DNA of 64,000 bases from Rallus limicola (GCA_022605955.1 JAKCOZ010000011.1:1546537-1610536), one strand, 5' to 3'; numbered from the stretch's first letter, positions 1 to 12,858 are shown. A program made the numbers and translations. The notes: generated from the sequence alone by a model not told the origin.

Positions 1-151
1 GGCAATGGCTGGTTGTTAATTTGACTGCCTTTTGTTCTCTTCTTCTAGAAGCATCCAAATTACAGTGAAAACAACAGTGAAGCCTGCTGATAAAGCCCCA
101 AACCTGGCTTTCCACTGCTTAAACCTCCTAATGAATTAAATTAGTCTGGCT

Positions 152-516
152 GTGGCAGGGGCCAGAGGAAGAGGAGCAGAGGAGGCTGAGGGGAGCCCTT
201 CTCCCCCCCTGCCCTGCCCTGCCAGGAGGGTGCAGAGAGGTGGGCGCTGGTCTCTTCAGCCAGGGGCCAGGAGCTGGGACAAGGGGCACTGGGCTCAAGC
301 TGGGCCAGGGCAGGCTCAGCTCAGCTGGGAGGGCAAAGTTCTTCCCTGGCAGAGCTGTGGGGCTGTGGCCCAGGCTGCCCAGGGAGGGGGCTGAGTCCCC
401 AGCCCTGGGGGTGTTGAACAGAGGGGAGATGAGGTGCTGAGAGCTCTGGGGCAGCACAGCACAGGGATGGTTGGACTCCAGGAGCTCAAAGGGCTTTTCC
501 AGCCTGGTCATTCTGA
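152..516 (+). mobile_element. CR1 copy, family C, 5' truncated
   Basis: Begins near gaggaagaggagcagagg and runs through ttcttccctggcagagctg to the 3' end aagggcttttccagcctgg. It matches the C copies at 14362 and 17369 almost base for base over the shared part. Confidence 0.9.
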
Positions 517-993
517 AGGGAACAACACTGTTGGGGTTAAAGGCCCAGGAGGTCAAGCAGTGGGGATGGGACCCCTACCAAAAGGATGGCAGCACACCCT
601 GCCCGTGACCTTTCCTGAACAGATCCCACAATCCCAACCCAACCCTGCACTCAGGAACACTCTGACATCCCAGGCTGAGCATCCTCAGCAGATTCCTGTC
701 ACCACGGCTCACCAGTCCTGGAATGAAGTGAAAATGAGATTGTTTTCAGGATCATTAAAGAGCTACTAATAGTTCATAAAATTTCCACAGCTGAGGCATA
801 GTGAGGCACAGGAGAGACTGCTCCCTACACAGGCCTCTGCATCTTCCCAAAGACACATCACAGCTCCTGGCTTCCTTCCCCCTCACAATGTTTCTCAGAA
901 GCTGTTAGCAGGGTGCCAGGCAGAGACCCTGAGTCAGCCCAACGCTCCCACCTGCCTGGATCCATTAACTCACCCAGTGCAATTCTGGTGATC

Positions 994-1649
994 AGAGAAT
1001 CAGAGAATCCCAGCCTGGGCTGGGTTGGGAGGGACCCCAAGGGTCCCAGAGCTCCAACCCCCTGCCACAGGCAGGGACACCAACCTCCAGGCCTGGAGCT
1101 ACACAAGGTTGCCCAGGGCCCCAGCCAACCTGGCCTTCAACACCCCCAGGGACGGGGCACCCACCCCCTCTCTGGGCAGCCCCTGCCAGCCCCTCCCCAC
1201 TCTCTCTGCACAGAACTTCCCCCCAATCTCTCCTCTCCCCCTTCCCTCCTCCAGCTTCACTCCAGCCCCCTTGTCCTGCCAGGCTCTGCCCTTGGAACAA
1301 GCCCATTCCCCTCCTGTTCCTCGGGTCCCTTCAGGGACGGGCAGGCTGCAATGAGGTCCCCCCCAGAAGCAGCCTTCTCTTCTCCAGGCTGAGCCAGCCC
1401 AGCTCCCTCAGCCTCTCTCCAGAGGGGAGCTGCTCCAGCCCTCTCAGCATCTCCGGGGCTCCTCTGACCCCTCTCCAACAGCCCCACATCTTCCTTGTGT
1501 TGGGCCCCAGCTCTGGACACAGGACTCCAGCTGGGGAGGGCAGAGCAGAGAGGGACAATCCCCTCCCTGGCCCTGCTGCCACCCCTCTGCTGATGGAGCC
1601 CAGGATCCCATCTCCCTTCCCAGCTGCCAGAGCCACTGCTGGCTCAGGG
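994..1649 (-). mobile_element. CR1 copy, family A
   Basis: The 3' end lies at the left (cagagaatcccagcctgggc, the reverse complement of a CR1 terminus). It extends rightward through the A body to gctggctcagg. It is nearly identical to the copies at 13097 and 40876. Confidence 0.93.
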
Positions 1650-2454
1650 GAAGTTTTTAAGATAGTGAAGCCTCTTCCAGGTTGGTTTTTTTGGGAATAA
1701 CCACTTGGATTGGAGCTTTGCCTTAGGAAGGGAGAGCCCTGGGAACACGGTGGGGACACCTGGATTGTCTCTAGGATCTCTGACAGGTAGGACTGCCCTT
1801 CAAGGGTGCTGAGAGAAGGAATCATGATCAGTGCAGGGATGAGGATGCCAAAGGGATAATGGATTTCACCAGGAAGCAGCAGCAAGTCTGAAGCCAGCTG
1901 CTGGGATGTGGTGTGGGTGAAGCTTCTTCTCTTGGCATCAGAAAGCCCTTCGTGGACAGACCATAACCACCTGCAGTTCCAACACAACTAGAGATGCAAA
2001 GGAAGGAAAACCAGAGCTCAGAGAGCATCTCCTCAGCCTCCAAATGTGTCTCACACTGAGGTTACCAAAGCATGAGGAGGATCCAGAGGCCATCACTCAG
2101 AGCTCATGTTCTCAAGTCCCTCAAGACTCTGGGTGGGGTGACTTGGAGCAGTGAGGGAGCAAACACAAGAGTCTTTTCCCCATGGGGCTGGTGGAGATTC
2201 AGGCTTATGAAAAGAGAAGTTTGGGGTTTTTTTGTTATACTCCTGGTTTTGACCTCCACCAAGTCCAAGGAGACTGTCCAGTCATGAAAGCCAGGGCTAT
2301 CCAACACCCACCCTGTGTGTAGGGCTTCAAAGCCAAGCTGACACATCCTTGCACTTGGCAGCCACTCAGGCTGACACTCCAGAGCTCACTTCCAAGCAAG
2401 CCCTTGCTCCTCAAGTTGGCAGGACCTGCTCATGTGAGGAAATGCCACCAAATC

Positions 2455-2530
2455 CCAGATTGCTTTGGGTTGAAAAGGATCTTAAGGATCATCTAGTTCC
2501 AACCCCATGGATGGGGACATCCTCCACCAC
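2455..2530 (-). mobile_element. CR1 3'-end fragment
   Basis: Short piece with gctttgggttgaaaaggatc and ccaaccccatggatggggac, the 3' terminal segment of an older CR1. It stands head to head with the copy that follows. Confidence 0.7.
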
Positions 2531-2545
2531 CAAGAGCAGTGCAAA

Positions 2546-2980
2546 ACCAGGGGTTCAAAGAGGAGGCCATGAAGATGATGTCTCCTATGAAAACAGGCTG
2601 GGCTGGGTCAGCCTGGAGAAGAGAAGGCTCCAGGGAGATCTTATAGCACCTTCCAGTCCCTGAAAGGGGTATAAGAAAGCTGGGGAGGGACGTTTTAGAA
2701 GGGCCTGGAGTGATAGGATGAGGGGGAATGGGTTTAAATTGGAAGGGGGGAGATTTAGATTGGGTATTAGGAAGAAATTCTTCCCTCTGAGGGTGGGGAG
2801 GCCCTGGCACAGGGTGCCCAGGGAGCTGGTGGCTGCCCCATCCCTGAAGGTGTTCAAGGCTGAGTTGGATGGGGCCTTGAGCAGCCTGGTCTAGTGAGGG
2901 TATCCCTGCCCATGGCAGGGGGTTGGGACTTGATGGTCTTTAAGGTCCCTCCCAACCCAAACAATTCCCTGATTCTATGA
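2546..2980 (+). mobile_element. CR1 copy, family D
   Basis: Runs from gaggccatgaagatgatg through attaggaagaaattcttccc to ccctgattctatga, a normal CR1 terminus. It is 5' truncated. Confidence 0.88.
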
Positions 2981-3618
2981 AACACATGAGAGCAGCAGGA
3001 AAATAAGATGAGAGAACGTTTTCTTCTCTGTCATGTGCTGGAAGCTGACCAGAAAAAACCCATCACCATCAGTTTCTGAACTGATGCAGGAGTTGAGGAT
3101 GCACAGAGGATCCATCCAGGATCCATCCAGGACCTCTGATGAGTTTGCTTTGGCATTCACACTTTTCACAATGCTGGATGTTATCTTCAGGGAAAACATG
3201 AGGCTGTTTCCTGTGAATCACCAACCAACCAGGAGCCTGAACAATGGGGAAAAGGCAAAGGATTTGAGATAACCAAACCACCTTATCAGCACTGAGGAGA
3301 GAGGAAAAACACCACCAGTCTCTTAACACCAAGGAGAAAACCTGGGCACTGTCAGAGCAATTAGGAAAAAGTTATTAATTTAAAGAACCAAGACACAAAA
3401 TCCTCACATCAACCCCTGCAGCAAAGAGTTGTTTAGTATTTTTAATTTTTTTTTCAGATTAGATAATTAGCAGTTTAATCCCCAAGGGTTCCTGAAGATA
3501 CCAGCAGATAAAGATCCTGTGGAAATGAGAAGCAGGGGCTTTTGGAACTGTTACCCCATCTACCATGAGCTCGGATTTCCAGCACAGGGAGGAAGCAGAG
3601 ATGCTCTAGCTCCCCTTT

Positions 3619-4362
3619 CACAGAATCACAGGGGTTGGAAGGGACCTAGAGAGCCCATGGGGTCCAACCCCCTGCCAAAGCAGGGTCCCTAGGACAGGGG
3701 CTGGAATCTCTCCAGAGAAGGAGACTCCACACCCCCCTGGGCAGCCTGGCCCAGGGCTCCCTCACCCTCACTGGCAACAAGTTCTGCCCCACATTGGGGG
3801 GGGGAACTCCCTGGGCTCCAACTTGAGCCCAGCACCCCTTGTCCTGTCCCCACAGACCCTGAGCAGAGGCTGCCCATGGCCCCCTGGGTGCCACCCTTCA
3901 GCTCTTGATCCCCAGGGATCAGATCCCCTCTCAGGCTGCTTCTCTCCAGGCTGAACAGCCCCAGCTCCCTCAGCCTTTCCTCCCAGGGGAGATGCTCCAG
4001 GCCCTTCAGCATCTCCCTGTCCCTCCTCTGGCCTCTCTCCAGGAGATCCCTGGCTGGTTGATCCCAGGGAGCCCAGCACTGGACACAACACTCCAGCTGG
4101 GGCCTGAGCAGGGCAGAGCAGAGGGGGAGGATCCCCTCCTGTCCCCTGCTGCCCACACTCCTCCTGATGCCCCCAGGATCCCATTGTCTCTCTCAGCCCC
4201 AGGACACACTGCTGGCTCATGGCCACCCTGTCCCCCACCAGCACCCCCAGGTCCTTCTCCACAGAGCTCCTCTCCAGCAGCTCCCCCCAGCCTGGCCTGA
4301 TCCCAGCACTTCTTCCTTCCCAGGGGCCAGACTCTCCACTTGCTTTTGTTGAACTTCATTAG
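3619..4362 (-). mobile_element. CR1 copy, family B, long
   Basis: The 3' end cacagaatcacaggggttgg is at the left. The body contains tctccagagaaggagactcc and continues to the ORF2 C-terminal region near gcttttgttgaacttcatt. Its 5' end abuts the next CR1 without a gap. Confidence 0.93.
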
Positions 4363-5245
4363 GTTGGAAGAGACCCTTTAGACCATCCAACCACAGCCTT
4401 GACCAACACAGCCTAGGACATTTAGTGTCCAACCACAGCCTAACCCTGCCAGCCCACCTCTAGACCATGTCCTTAAGCACTTCATCCACAGGCTTTTTAA
4501 ACCCCTCCAGGGGTGGTGACTCCACCACCTCCCTGGGCAGCCTGTGCCAAGGCCTGACAGCCCTTTCAGCATAGAAATTCTCCCTGATTCCCAGCCTAAA
4601 TCTCCTCTGGGGCAATTTTAAGCCATTTCTTCTTGTCCCATCGCTTGTCACCCGAGAGAAGAGACCAACCCTGACATCTCTGCAACTGCCTGGCAGGTAG
4701 TTGTAAAGAGCAATGAGGTCTCCCCTCAGCCTCCTCTTCTCCAGCCTCAACACCCCGAGCTCCCTCAGCTGCTCCTCAGAGGATTTGCCCTCCAGCCCCT
4801 TCCCCAGCCTGGTTGCCCTTCTCTGCACTCGCTCCAGCACCTCCATGTCCTTGTGATGCTGAGGAGCCCAGAACTGGCCCCAGCACTGGAGCTGCAGCCT
4901 CCCCAGTGCCCAGCCCAGGGGCACAATCCCTGCCCTGGCCCTGTGGCCACGCTGGCTCTGACACAAGCCAGGATGCCCTTGGCCTTCCTGGCCCCCCGGG
5001 CACACTGCTGGCTCCTGGGCAGTCCCAGGCCCCCAACACCCCCAGCTCCTTCTCCCCAGCAGCTCTCCAGCCGCTCTGCCCCCAGCCTGGAGCGCTGCTG
5101 GGGGTCGGGGTGTCCCATGGGCAGGACTCTGCCCTTGGCCTGCTTGAACCTCAGCCCCTTGGGCTCAGCCCATGGATCCAGTCTGTTCAGATCCCTCTGC
5201 AGAGCCTTCCCACCTTCCAGCAGATCCACAACAGATCCCACTGAG
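4363..5245 (-). mobile_element. CR1 copy with ORF2 C-terminal remnant (C-related)
   Basis: Begins at aggttggaagagacccttta and carries an older-looking 3' UTR than typical C copies. Right of about 4740 it matches C exactly. Minus-strand frames at 4765-5241 still read as the end of CR1 ORF2 ([22 protein letters not shown]), broken by frame changes. Confidence 0.92.
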
Positions 5246-6816
5246 AATCACTGAGAAGTACCAGTGCTTTGGCAGCCACCAGATAACACAATCCAGGCAC
5301 TGGGAATGGAAACCCAGGAGTGTGTTTTGGGTTGGGTCTTTTTTGAAGATAATTGGAAATATTTTTATTCCAATGAATCTACTGCAGAGCTGGAGCACTG
5401 GGAACACTCAGCTGCTGATGTTTTGTGTCCACAAGCACGTGGCAGCACCAGGGCCTGAAGCATTCTCCCCTTCCCTTGGGTTTCACCAGTCTCTGGAGGG
5501 ACTGAACACGGTGATGGGAGGGCTCAGTGCTTCACAACCTCCTCGTGCTGCAGCAACCACAAAGAGCTCAGCAGCATCCCAGTTACTAGTCATGATTTAG
5601 ATGTTCCTTTATGGACTTACTCAATTGTTAACAGCACCCTGCACACAAAGCATTGCCTAATCCTTTCTCCAGCCAGGTTAAATGGCTTGCAGAGGTGAAA
5701 CCCCTGACTGTGCCTAAGCCCCATGTGGAGTCTGTGTATATTGGACTGGGAAGAGAAATCTGCACCTGAAATTCACCTTTTTGTGCTTTCTTCCAGCCTG
5801 GATTGTTTCTCAGAGATGTTAAAGGAGGGTTTTCCCAGCCCCTCTGCCTAGCAGGGATGTACTGCCAGTGCCACGTCCCAAAAGGAGCTGAGATCCCAGG
5901 CAGGCAGCTGGGTAATTTGTCTGAAATCACAAAGCAAGCCTGTGATGAGAACAAAAAAAAAGGGGGTTTGAAGCCTGGGTGTCCCTCTATCAGCTCAACA
6001 ACTCACTCCCCTACTGCAAAACACTGATGGCCTGTCAGATTCATGACTGGTTTAGTTTGGGAGCCATGAGTATCTCCAGCATCCCCTGCAAGCGTAACCC
6101 CCGCTCCACTCTGGAGCTGATGCAAAGCCAAGTCCCTTTCTGAGACCTGATCCCTCCCCTCCTCCAGCTCATGGTCAGGGACCACACAGGACACCTTTGC
6201 TCTCCCCTTTGAAACTTAACTCTTTGTACACTACAGCTTTAATGTCAGGTACCTCAGTTTAACCCTCGAAGGGCTCGGTCTAGGACCTGGCCTATTTAGT
6301 CATCTTCTGCATCTCCCACATGAGGGGCAGCACCTCCAGTCCTTTCCAGGGAGATCTCTAATCCAGCAAACAAAGCCCCTGGATGCTAAGAGAGGTGCCT
6401 GTCCTTCCCCCATCCCTGGCTACAGGAGGAGCATCAGCAATGACTTCAGAGGAACCACCTCACCTTTAAAGGTCACCACGAGCTGCGACGAATCCTTCCG
6501 TAACGGCCAGACTGTACCGCCTCACCAGCAGTTTCAAGGTGAAAGAGGGATGTCTGGGGGGGGGAAACCAGTGCTCCCAGTCTGCCAGCATGGGTTTGCT
6601 GGACATTACAAAGCACCAGAGGCCACAATTTATGGGGGAAGCTTCTGGGGGGATAGTAGAGAGCAGGAGCCCAGCGTGCCTGAGTGCTTTGTGGGGTACA
6701 GAGCCAGCAGCTCTGCTCTGGGAAGGTGTTTTGGTTGTGAGGATTAGAGATAGATTAAATGTAGCACCCTGCTGACAGAGTTTCATGGAAAACAAAGTAG
6801 TGATAGAGCATCCACA

Positions 6817-7106
6817 GAATCACAGAGAATCACAGGATCACAGGGGTTGGAAGGGACCCCCAGACCCCATGGGGTGCAACCCCTGTCAAAGCAGGGTCCC
6901 TAGGACAGGGGCTGGGATCTCTCCAGAGAAGGAGACTCCACACCCCCCTGGGCAGCCTGGCCCAGGGCACCCTCACTGGCAACAAGTTCTGCCCCACATT
7001 GAGGGGGAACTCCCTGGGCTCCAACTTGAGCCCATCACCCCTTGTCCTGTCCCCACAGACCCTGAGCAGAGGCTGCCCATGGGCCCCTGGGTCCCACTGC
7101 CCCCCT
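6817..7106 (-). mobile_element. CR1 copy, family B, short
   Basis: Contains only the last 290 bp, from cacagaatcacagagaatc to cccatgggcccctgggtcc. It has a small deletion (cagggcaccctcactgg) compared with sister copies. Confidence 0.9.
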
Positions 7107-7576
7107 ATCCCATCACGTGGCAGGACACGGGAGCAGAGCTCCCAAGGAAAACCACAGCAGAAGCTTTACCAGTAGCAATGGATCATTTGGGAGCTTCTCA
7201 TTTGTTCTTCAGGCTGAATCACAACCCCCAGACTGTTACAATCACTTAATTATTTTTAAAAAAGAGAAAGCCAATAAAATGAACAATAAAATTAAAGACA
7301 TTTGACTTTTGGGGTGCCTCTTCACAAGCTGGAGACACCCTGGCTAAAAGCTGTTTTTTTTTTAAATGGGAAGTCTGCAGCTAAGACCCATCCTGGAGCT
7401 TCCAGATGGTGAGCTTACATCTCATTGATCTCTTTATTACAGAAGCAATATTTCATTAATGACTACACAGGCCTGGCCAAAGCCAGCTGCACTCAAAGCA
7501 TCCTCTGTCAGGGGAGAGAAAGCCAACAGCACCGTTCACTGTGACACACAGAGCCAGAGATGACAGGTCCTCTCAC

Positions 7577-8228
7577 CCTAAACCAAGCAGAAGTTGGATG
7601 GGACCTTGAAAGCTCATCCTGTCCAACCCCCCTGCCAGAGCAGCATCACCCAGACTAAATCACACAGGAACACATCCAGGGGGGTTTGAAGGTCTCCAGA
7701 GAAGGAGACTCCATAACCTCTCTGGGCAGCCTGGCCCAAGGCTCTGTCACCCTCACAGGGACAAAGTTCCTCCTGACATTCCCATGGAGCTTCCTCTGCT
7801 CCAGCTGCACCCGCTGCCCCTTGTCCTGTCGCTGCCATCCCTGAGCAGAGCCTGGCTCTGTCCTCCTGACTCTCTCCCTTTATATATTGATAGACATGAA
7901 TGAGGTCACTCCTCAGTCTCCTGCAAGCTGAAGAGGCCCAGCTCCCTCAGCCTCTCCTCATGAGGAAGGGGTTCCACTCCCTCCATCACCTTGGTGTCCC
8001 TGTGCTGGGCTCTCTCAAGCAGTTCTGTGTCCTTCTGGAGCTGAGGGGCCCAGAGCTGGACACAATATTCCAGGTGGGGTCTCACCAGGGCAGAGCAGAG
8101 GGGGAGAAGGACCCCTCCTGACCTACCAACCACCCCCCTTCTGATACACCCCAGGATGCCATCAGCCTTCCTGGCCATGTGGGCACATTGCTGGCCCACG
8201 GTGACCCTGCTGCTCACCCCAAGTTTCT
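7577..8228 (-). mobile_element. CR1 copy, B-like older subfamily
   Basis: Starts at agttggatgggaccttgaaa. It carries the B-type segment gagaaggagactccataacc but differs throughout from the young B copies, and ends near ctgctgctcaccccaag. It appears older. Confidence 0.85.
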
Positions 8229-8481
8229 CAGGTTAAACGTTTGTGAACTTTCAGATCTCAAGGCTACACAATGTCTCAGGGCTTCTTCTGGGTTGCTGAA
8301 ATATCCAACCCAAAGGTATTACTGAGCTGGAGGATTTAGAATGACTCACCAAGCATGTGAGGCATTCAGGATCGATTTTCTTTCCTAGGGAGATTTTAAA
8401 CACCATTGAAGAAACACTCAGCAATCTTGAGAGCGAGCCTACAGGTCATTAAATCAGCAGTGTCCCCCTGCATCTCCTTCA

Positions 8482-8560
8482 TCACAGGATCCCTGACTGC
8501 TTTGGCTTGGAAGGGACCTTTGAAGGTCATTTAATCCAACCCCCTGCCATGGGAAGGGAC
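8482..8560 (-). mobile_element. CR1 copy, family F, left part of an interrupted element
   Basis: Contains the 3' terminal segment ggcttggaagggacctttga up to gggaagggac. The element resumes at 8802 after an inserted plus-strand CR1. Confidence 0.8.
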
Positions 8561-8565
8561 ATCTT

Positions 8566-8801
8566 AAATTAGATATTAAGGGGAAGTTCTGTGCAGAGAG
8601 AGTGGGAAGGGGCTGGAAGGGGCTGCCCAGAGAGGGGGTGGGTGCCCCGTCCCTGGGGGTGTTGAAGGCCAGGTTGGCTGGGGCCCTGGGCAACCTTGTG
8701 GAGCTCCAGGCCTGGAGGTTGGTGTCCCTGCCTGTGGCAGGGGGTTGGAGCTCTGGGATCCTTGGGGTCCCTTCCAACCCAGACCAGTCTGTGATTCTAT
8801 G
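8566..8801 (+). mobile_element. CR1 copy, family A, nested insertion
   Basis: A 236-bp 5'-truncated A element ending gtgattctatg. It is flanked on both sides by ATCTT (8561-8565 and 8802-8806), which reads as a 5-bp target duplication inside an older F element. Confidence 0.88.
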
Positions 8802-8925
8802 ATCTTCACTAGAGCAGGGCACTCAGAGCCCCATCAAACCTGGCCTTGAATGTCTCCAGGGATGGGGCTTCCACCACCAATCTGGGCACCCTGTGCCAAT
8901 GTCTCACCACCCTCAGTGTAAAGAC
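8802..8925 (-). mobile_element. CR1 copy, family F, right part of an interrupted element
   Basis: Continues the host element with tcttcactagagcagggcac and ccaccaccaatctgggcacc, fading after about 8925. Confidence 0.8.
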
Positions 8926-9435
8926 ACAGCACAAGGCTTTGGGAATTTGTTTCAGTCCCTGTCCAGTGGTCAGACACCAGCCTTCTCCTCTGAGCTTTGC
9001 TCATCAGAACAAGAAGATGATCATTAGTGTTATAAATCCAAAGCCTTGGTACAGAAGAACGATTTCAAAGGGTCCTGTAGATGTGCAGTGGAACAGTGCA
9101 GAGGTGAATCACTTCAGGTGAGTAGAAGTAGCACAAAAGAAGAGCAGGAAGCCCCAGATGCCTCCCAGGAATGCTCACAATGTGCTCCTGTACAGGACAG
9201 GCACCCTCAGCACTTCAGATGGCTCCACCTGAAGCACATATGTCTAATAAAAAGCATCAAGGTATTAAAAAAATAAAGAAATAAATAGTGCTTGTGATTA
9301 AAAAGAAACAAGAATGAGCAGGCAGGGAAACATCCTTCCTGATCCCCTCTGGGTTTTGTACGTGTTTGTTTTATTGTCCCCCTTGGAAGATGCTGACAGG
9401 GCTCCTACAAATTTGTGACACAAGTGGGGAGGGTC

Positions 9436-9578
9436 ATAGAATCATAGAATGGTCTGGATTGGAAGGAACCCCAAGGATCCAAGAGCTCCAACCCCCTGCC
9501 ACAAGCAGAGCCGCCAACCTCCAGGCCTGGAGCTACACAAGGTTGCCCAGGGCCCCAGCCAACCTGGCTTTCAACATC
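9436..9578 (-). mobile_element. CR1 copy, family A, short
   Basis: The 3' end reads tcatagaatcatagaatgg. It is truncated after ccaacctggctttcaacatc. Confidence 0.9.
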
Positions 9579-10083
9579 AATTCCCTTCGCATCTCCAAAG
9601 TGCAAGGAAGCCCTGAAAAGGCTCCAGTGGGGCAAATACCTAATTAATACAATTAATAACTCACTACCAGCTAGCCTCTTGCTTCTAAATTTTGCAGACA
9701 ACACCCCTTACCTGCTCTGCAGAAGTCCTACTCAGCTTCAGGTCTGATCAAAGCTCGTCAGGACGGGTGGTTAATGAGGACCATGCACGCTACGGGCAAT
9801 TTTTCTCCAGTTTCTCCCCAGCTACTCGACTTTTCTGATGATGCAGCTAATGAAGCATCCCAGTGACGCTTGACATCACCTGATCCTCCCTGCCTACCAT
9901 TCAGAAATCCATCCTGCCTTTCCCATGGCCACCTTCAGCCTCGGCGCACTCAGGCGTGAAACATCCCTGGCCTGTGTCCATGTTAATTTTCTACTTGACA
10001 GAACACAAATAGAAACCTGGTCTGGGGAAAAAAAAAACACATCATCTTGCTGCATAGTAATTAGCTTATAGCAAAGGGGGTGA

Positions 10084-10131
10084 GGGGGGGGGGGAACAGC
10101 AGCAGGGCCAGATCCCCCCCCCCCCCCCCCC
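10084..10131. repeat. Facing G run and C run
   Basis: An 11-base G run at 10084-10094 is followed 19 bases later by an 18-base C run at 10114-10131. The two can pair as a hairpin. The lengths are likely to vary and to be hard to sequence. Confidence 0.85.
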
Positions 10132-10811
10132 TTCCCTCCCCAAACATCGCTGTGATAAGGCTGCTACGTCACCAGGATGGAGCAGGGAGATGGGGAGCTA
10201 CTGCTTCAGAAGGTGAAGCGTGCTGGTGTGGATTTGGCTGCTGTTCCAGACACCTCTCTGGTCTCTCAGGAGTAAATTACCAGCTAAAGGCTTCTGGAGA
10301 TGGTGTAGGAATGGGTGAGAGAATGCTGGCAGCTTATAGGAGAGGGGCAAGGTGCTTCTTGACGGTGCTCAGCGCATCCGGTCTGAACAGGGCAAGCACC
10401 TGAGATAGGGGAATTCAATCTCATCCCCCAAGCCCCAACAAGCGTCTCCTGTACAGAGATAAGCAGACAATCCTGGTGGTACAAGCCAAACTAGGCCGCT
10501 TCTCTGATGCCAGCACAAACAGATAACGCTGCCAAGACGTCAGAGCAGCGACCATGGCTGGAAAAGCTCTTCTGTGCAAGAGCAGCGTATTTATAGTGCT
10601 GGTTGCTCCTGTTTGCAAAGGCATTTGCAGTCTCACTGTGTGTTTGGATTTGGTTTGTGTGTCCCTGGTCCTCACACCTGGTCCTTGACCCTGGAGTAGC
10701 CAGTGGCCTCACCCACAGCATCTCAGCTTTCAGAGTCACTACACCACAAAGGCAGCTCCCCTGCCATGGCCAGCACGGTGGTCAAGGGCAGTCAGCAAGA
10801 TGCCAACCCTT

Positions 10812-11508
10812 TGAGGATGACATTGAGGTGCTGGAGAGGACCCCTGCTGAGAAGGACCTTGGGTTCTGGTGGGCAAGTGTGCTCTTCTAGCTCAGAAGGG
10901 TGATGGGATCCTGGGCCCCATCAGCAGAGGGGTGGCAGCAGGGCCAGGGAGGGGATTGTCCCTCTCTGCTCTGCCCTCCCCAGCTGGAGTCCTGTGTCCA
11001 GAGCTGGGGCCCAACACAAGGAAGATGTGGGGCTGTTGGAGAGGGGTCAGAGGAGCCCCGGAGATGCTGAGAGGGCTGGAGCAGCTCCCCTCTGGAGAGA
11101 GGCTGAGGGAGCTGGGCTGGCTCAGCCTGGAGAAGAGAAGGCTGCTTCTGGGGGGGACCTCATTGCAGCCTGCCCGTCCCTGAAGGGACCCGAGGAACAG
11201 GAGGGGAATGGGCTTGTTCCAAGGGCAGAGCCTGGCAGGACAAGGGGGCTGGAGTGAAGCTGGAGGAGGGAAGGGGGAGAGGAGAGATTGGGGGGAAGTT
11301 CTGTGCAGAGAGAGTGGGGAGGGGCTGGCAGGGGCTGCCCAGAGAGGGGGTGGGTGCCCTGTCCCTGGGGGTGTTCAAGGCCAGGTTGGCTGGGGCCCTG
11401 GGCAACCTTGTGTAGCTCCAGGCCTGGAGGTTGGTGTCCCTGCCTGTGGCAGGGGGTTGGAGCTCTGTGCTCCTTGGGGTCCCTTCCAACCCAGCCCATT
11501 CTATGGTA
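10812..11508 (+). mobile_element. CR1 copy, family A, long
   Basis: Starts around gaggatgacattgaggtgct and aaggaccttgggttctgg, and covers the whole A body to ccaacccagcccattctatg. It extends further 5' than other A copies here. Confidence 0.92.
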
Positions 11509-12119
11509 GCACTGAAAACCCCCATGGAAAGCCAGCCACTTGCCCTAAGGCAGGAGGGGAAATGTTATTATATCCCCAAAAAAACACCCCCTCCCATCAA
11601 AAAAAAAAACCCCTCCAACAAGAAGAGCAATGCTACCACAGAGGCAAAGCAAGGTGTTTCAGTGCCAGGACAGGATGTCAGTTTGGCACAGCCCCAACCC
11701 TCCTTACAAAGAGGAGCAGGAGATTAAGGACTTGGCAAGGAGCTTGCAAAGCCCAAGAGCCCAGAGCGGACTCGGAGCCAGGAGGAACACTGTGTACAGC
11801 CTGGGCACAGGCAGGCTCTGACCCACGGATGTCTCGGGCTTGGTTATTGCCAGGCTGGGTGTTGGCAGGGGCTGGGCAGAGCCACACAGGTATTATCAGC
11901 TCCAGGTCTTCAAGGTAGAGATGAGGCAGCCACCAAGCCCATCCAAGAAAGAGTAGCACTGAGTAGATCCCAGCACTGGCTCAGCTCTGGGCTGTCATTT
12001 CATCTCTCCTTGGACAAGCACCTTGGCTTTGGGAGGTAGCGCTGAGAGAAGGGGCAGTAAGTCCATGTGAGTGACCTCATGAGTCCTTATCTTGACTCTT
12101 AAGCTTTCTCATGGTTATC

Positions 12120-12858
12120 ACACAATCACAGGGATTGGAAAGGACCTCAAGAAATTGAGTCCACCCCCCTGCCAAAGCAGGGTCCCTAGGACAGGGACTG
12201 GAATCTCTCCAGAGAAGGAGACTCCACACCCCCCTGGGCAGCCTGGCCCAGGGCTCCCTCACCCTCACTGGCAACAAGTTCTGCCCCACATTGGGGGGGA
12301 ACTCCCTGGGCTCCAACTTACAGCCATCACCCCTTGTCCTGTCCCCACAGACCCTGAGCAGAGGCTGCCCATGGCCCCCTGGGTGCCACCCTTCAGCTCT
12401 TGATCCCCAGGGATCAGATCCCCTCTCAGGCTGCTTCTCTCCAGGCTGAACAGCCCCAGCTCCCTCAGCCTTTCCTCCCAGGGGAGATGCTCCAGGCCCT
12501 TCAGCATCTCCCTGTCCCTCCTCTGGCCTCTCTCCAGGAGATCCCTGGCTGGTTGATCCCAGGGAGCCCAGCACTGGACACAACACTCCAGCTGGGGCCT
12601 GAGCAGGGCAGAGCAGAGGGGGAGGATCCCCTCCTGTCACCTGCTGGCCATGCTCCTCTTGATGTCCCCATGATGCCACTGGCTCTCTCAGACCCTGGGC
12701 ACACTGCTGGCTCATGGCCAACCTCAAACCCCTCCAGCTCAGAGCTTTCTGCTCCTGTCCTTTGGGAGGGAGAGCACCCAGACCTTCCACTGGTTCTGAA
12801 TTTGCTGTGTCTTATGTTTCCCACACTCCCTGCCAGCACAGAAACAGTCTGAAATGCT
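12120..12858 (-). mobile_element. CR1 copy, family B, with non-consensus 5' extension
   Basis: The 3' end is cacaatcacagggattggaa. From about 12650 it departs from the B copy at 3619 and ends with a segment (ccagaccttccactggttct, ending tctgaaatgct). That segment is shared only with the copy at 18888-19632. Confidence 0.9.

Noticed and set aside
9700..10560. Possible promoter or CpG island
   Set aside because: CpG is only mildly enriched and no first exon or clear core promoter is visible, so it is kept only as a remark.
10869..11918. Open frame of 236 codons on the plus strand
   Set aside because: It lies mostly in a CR1-A copy whose GC-rich 3' UTR has few stops, and the same frames recur at each A copy.
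12077..12790. Open frame of 237 codons on the minus strand
   Set aside because: It follows a B copy and crosses the CR1 3' UTR. Similar frames occur at 18895, 34724 and 60711 with the same sequence.
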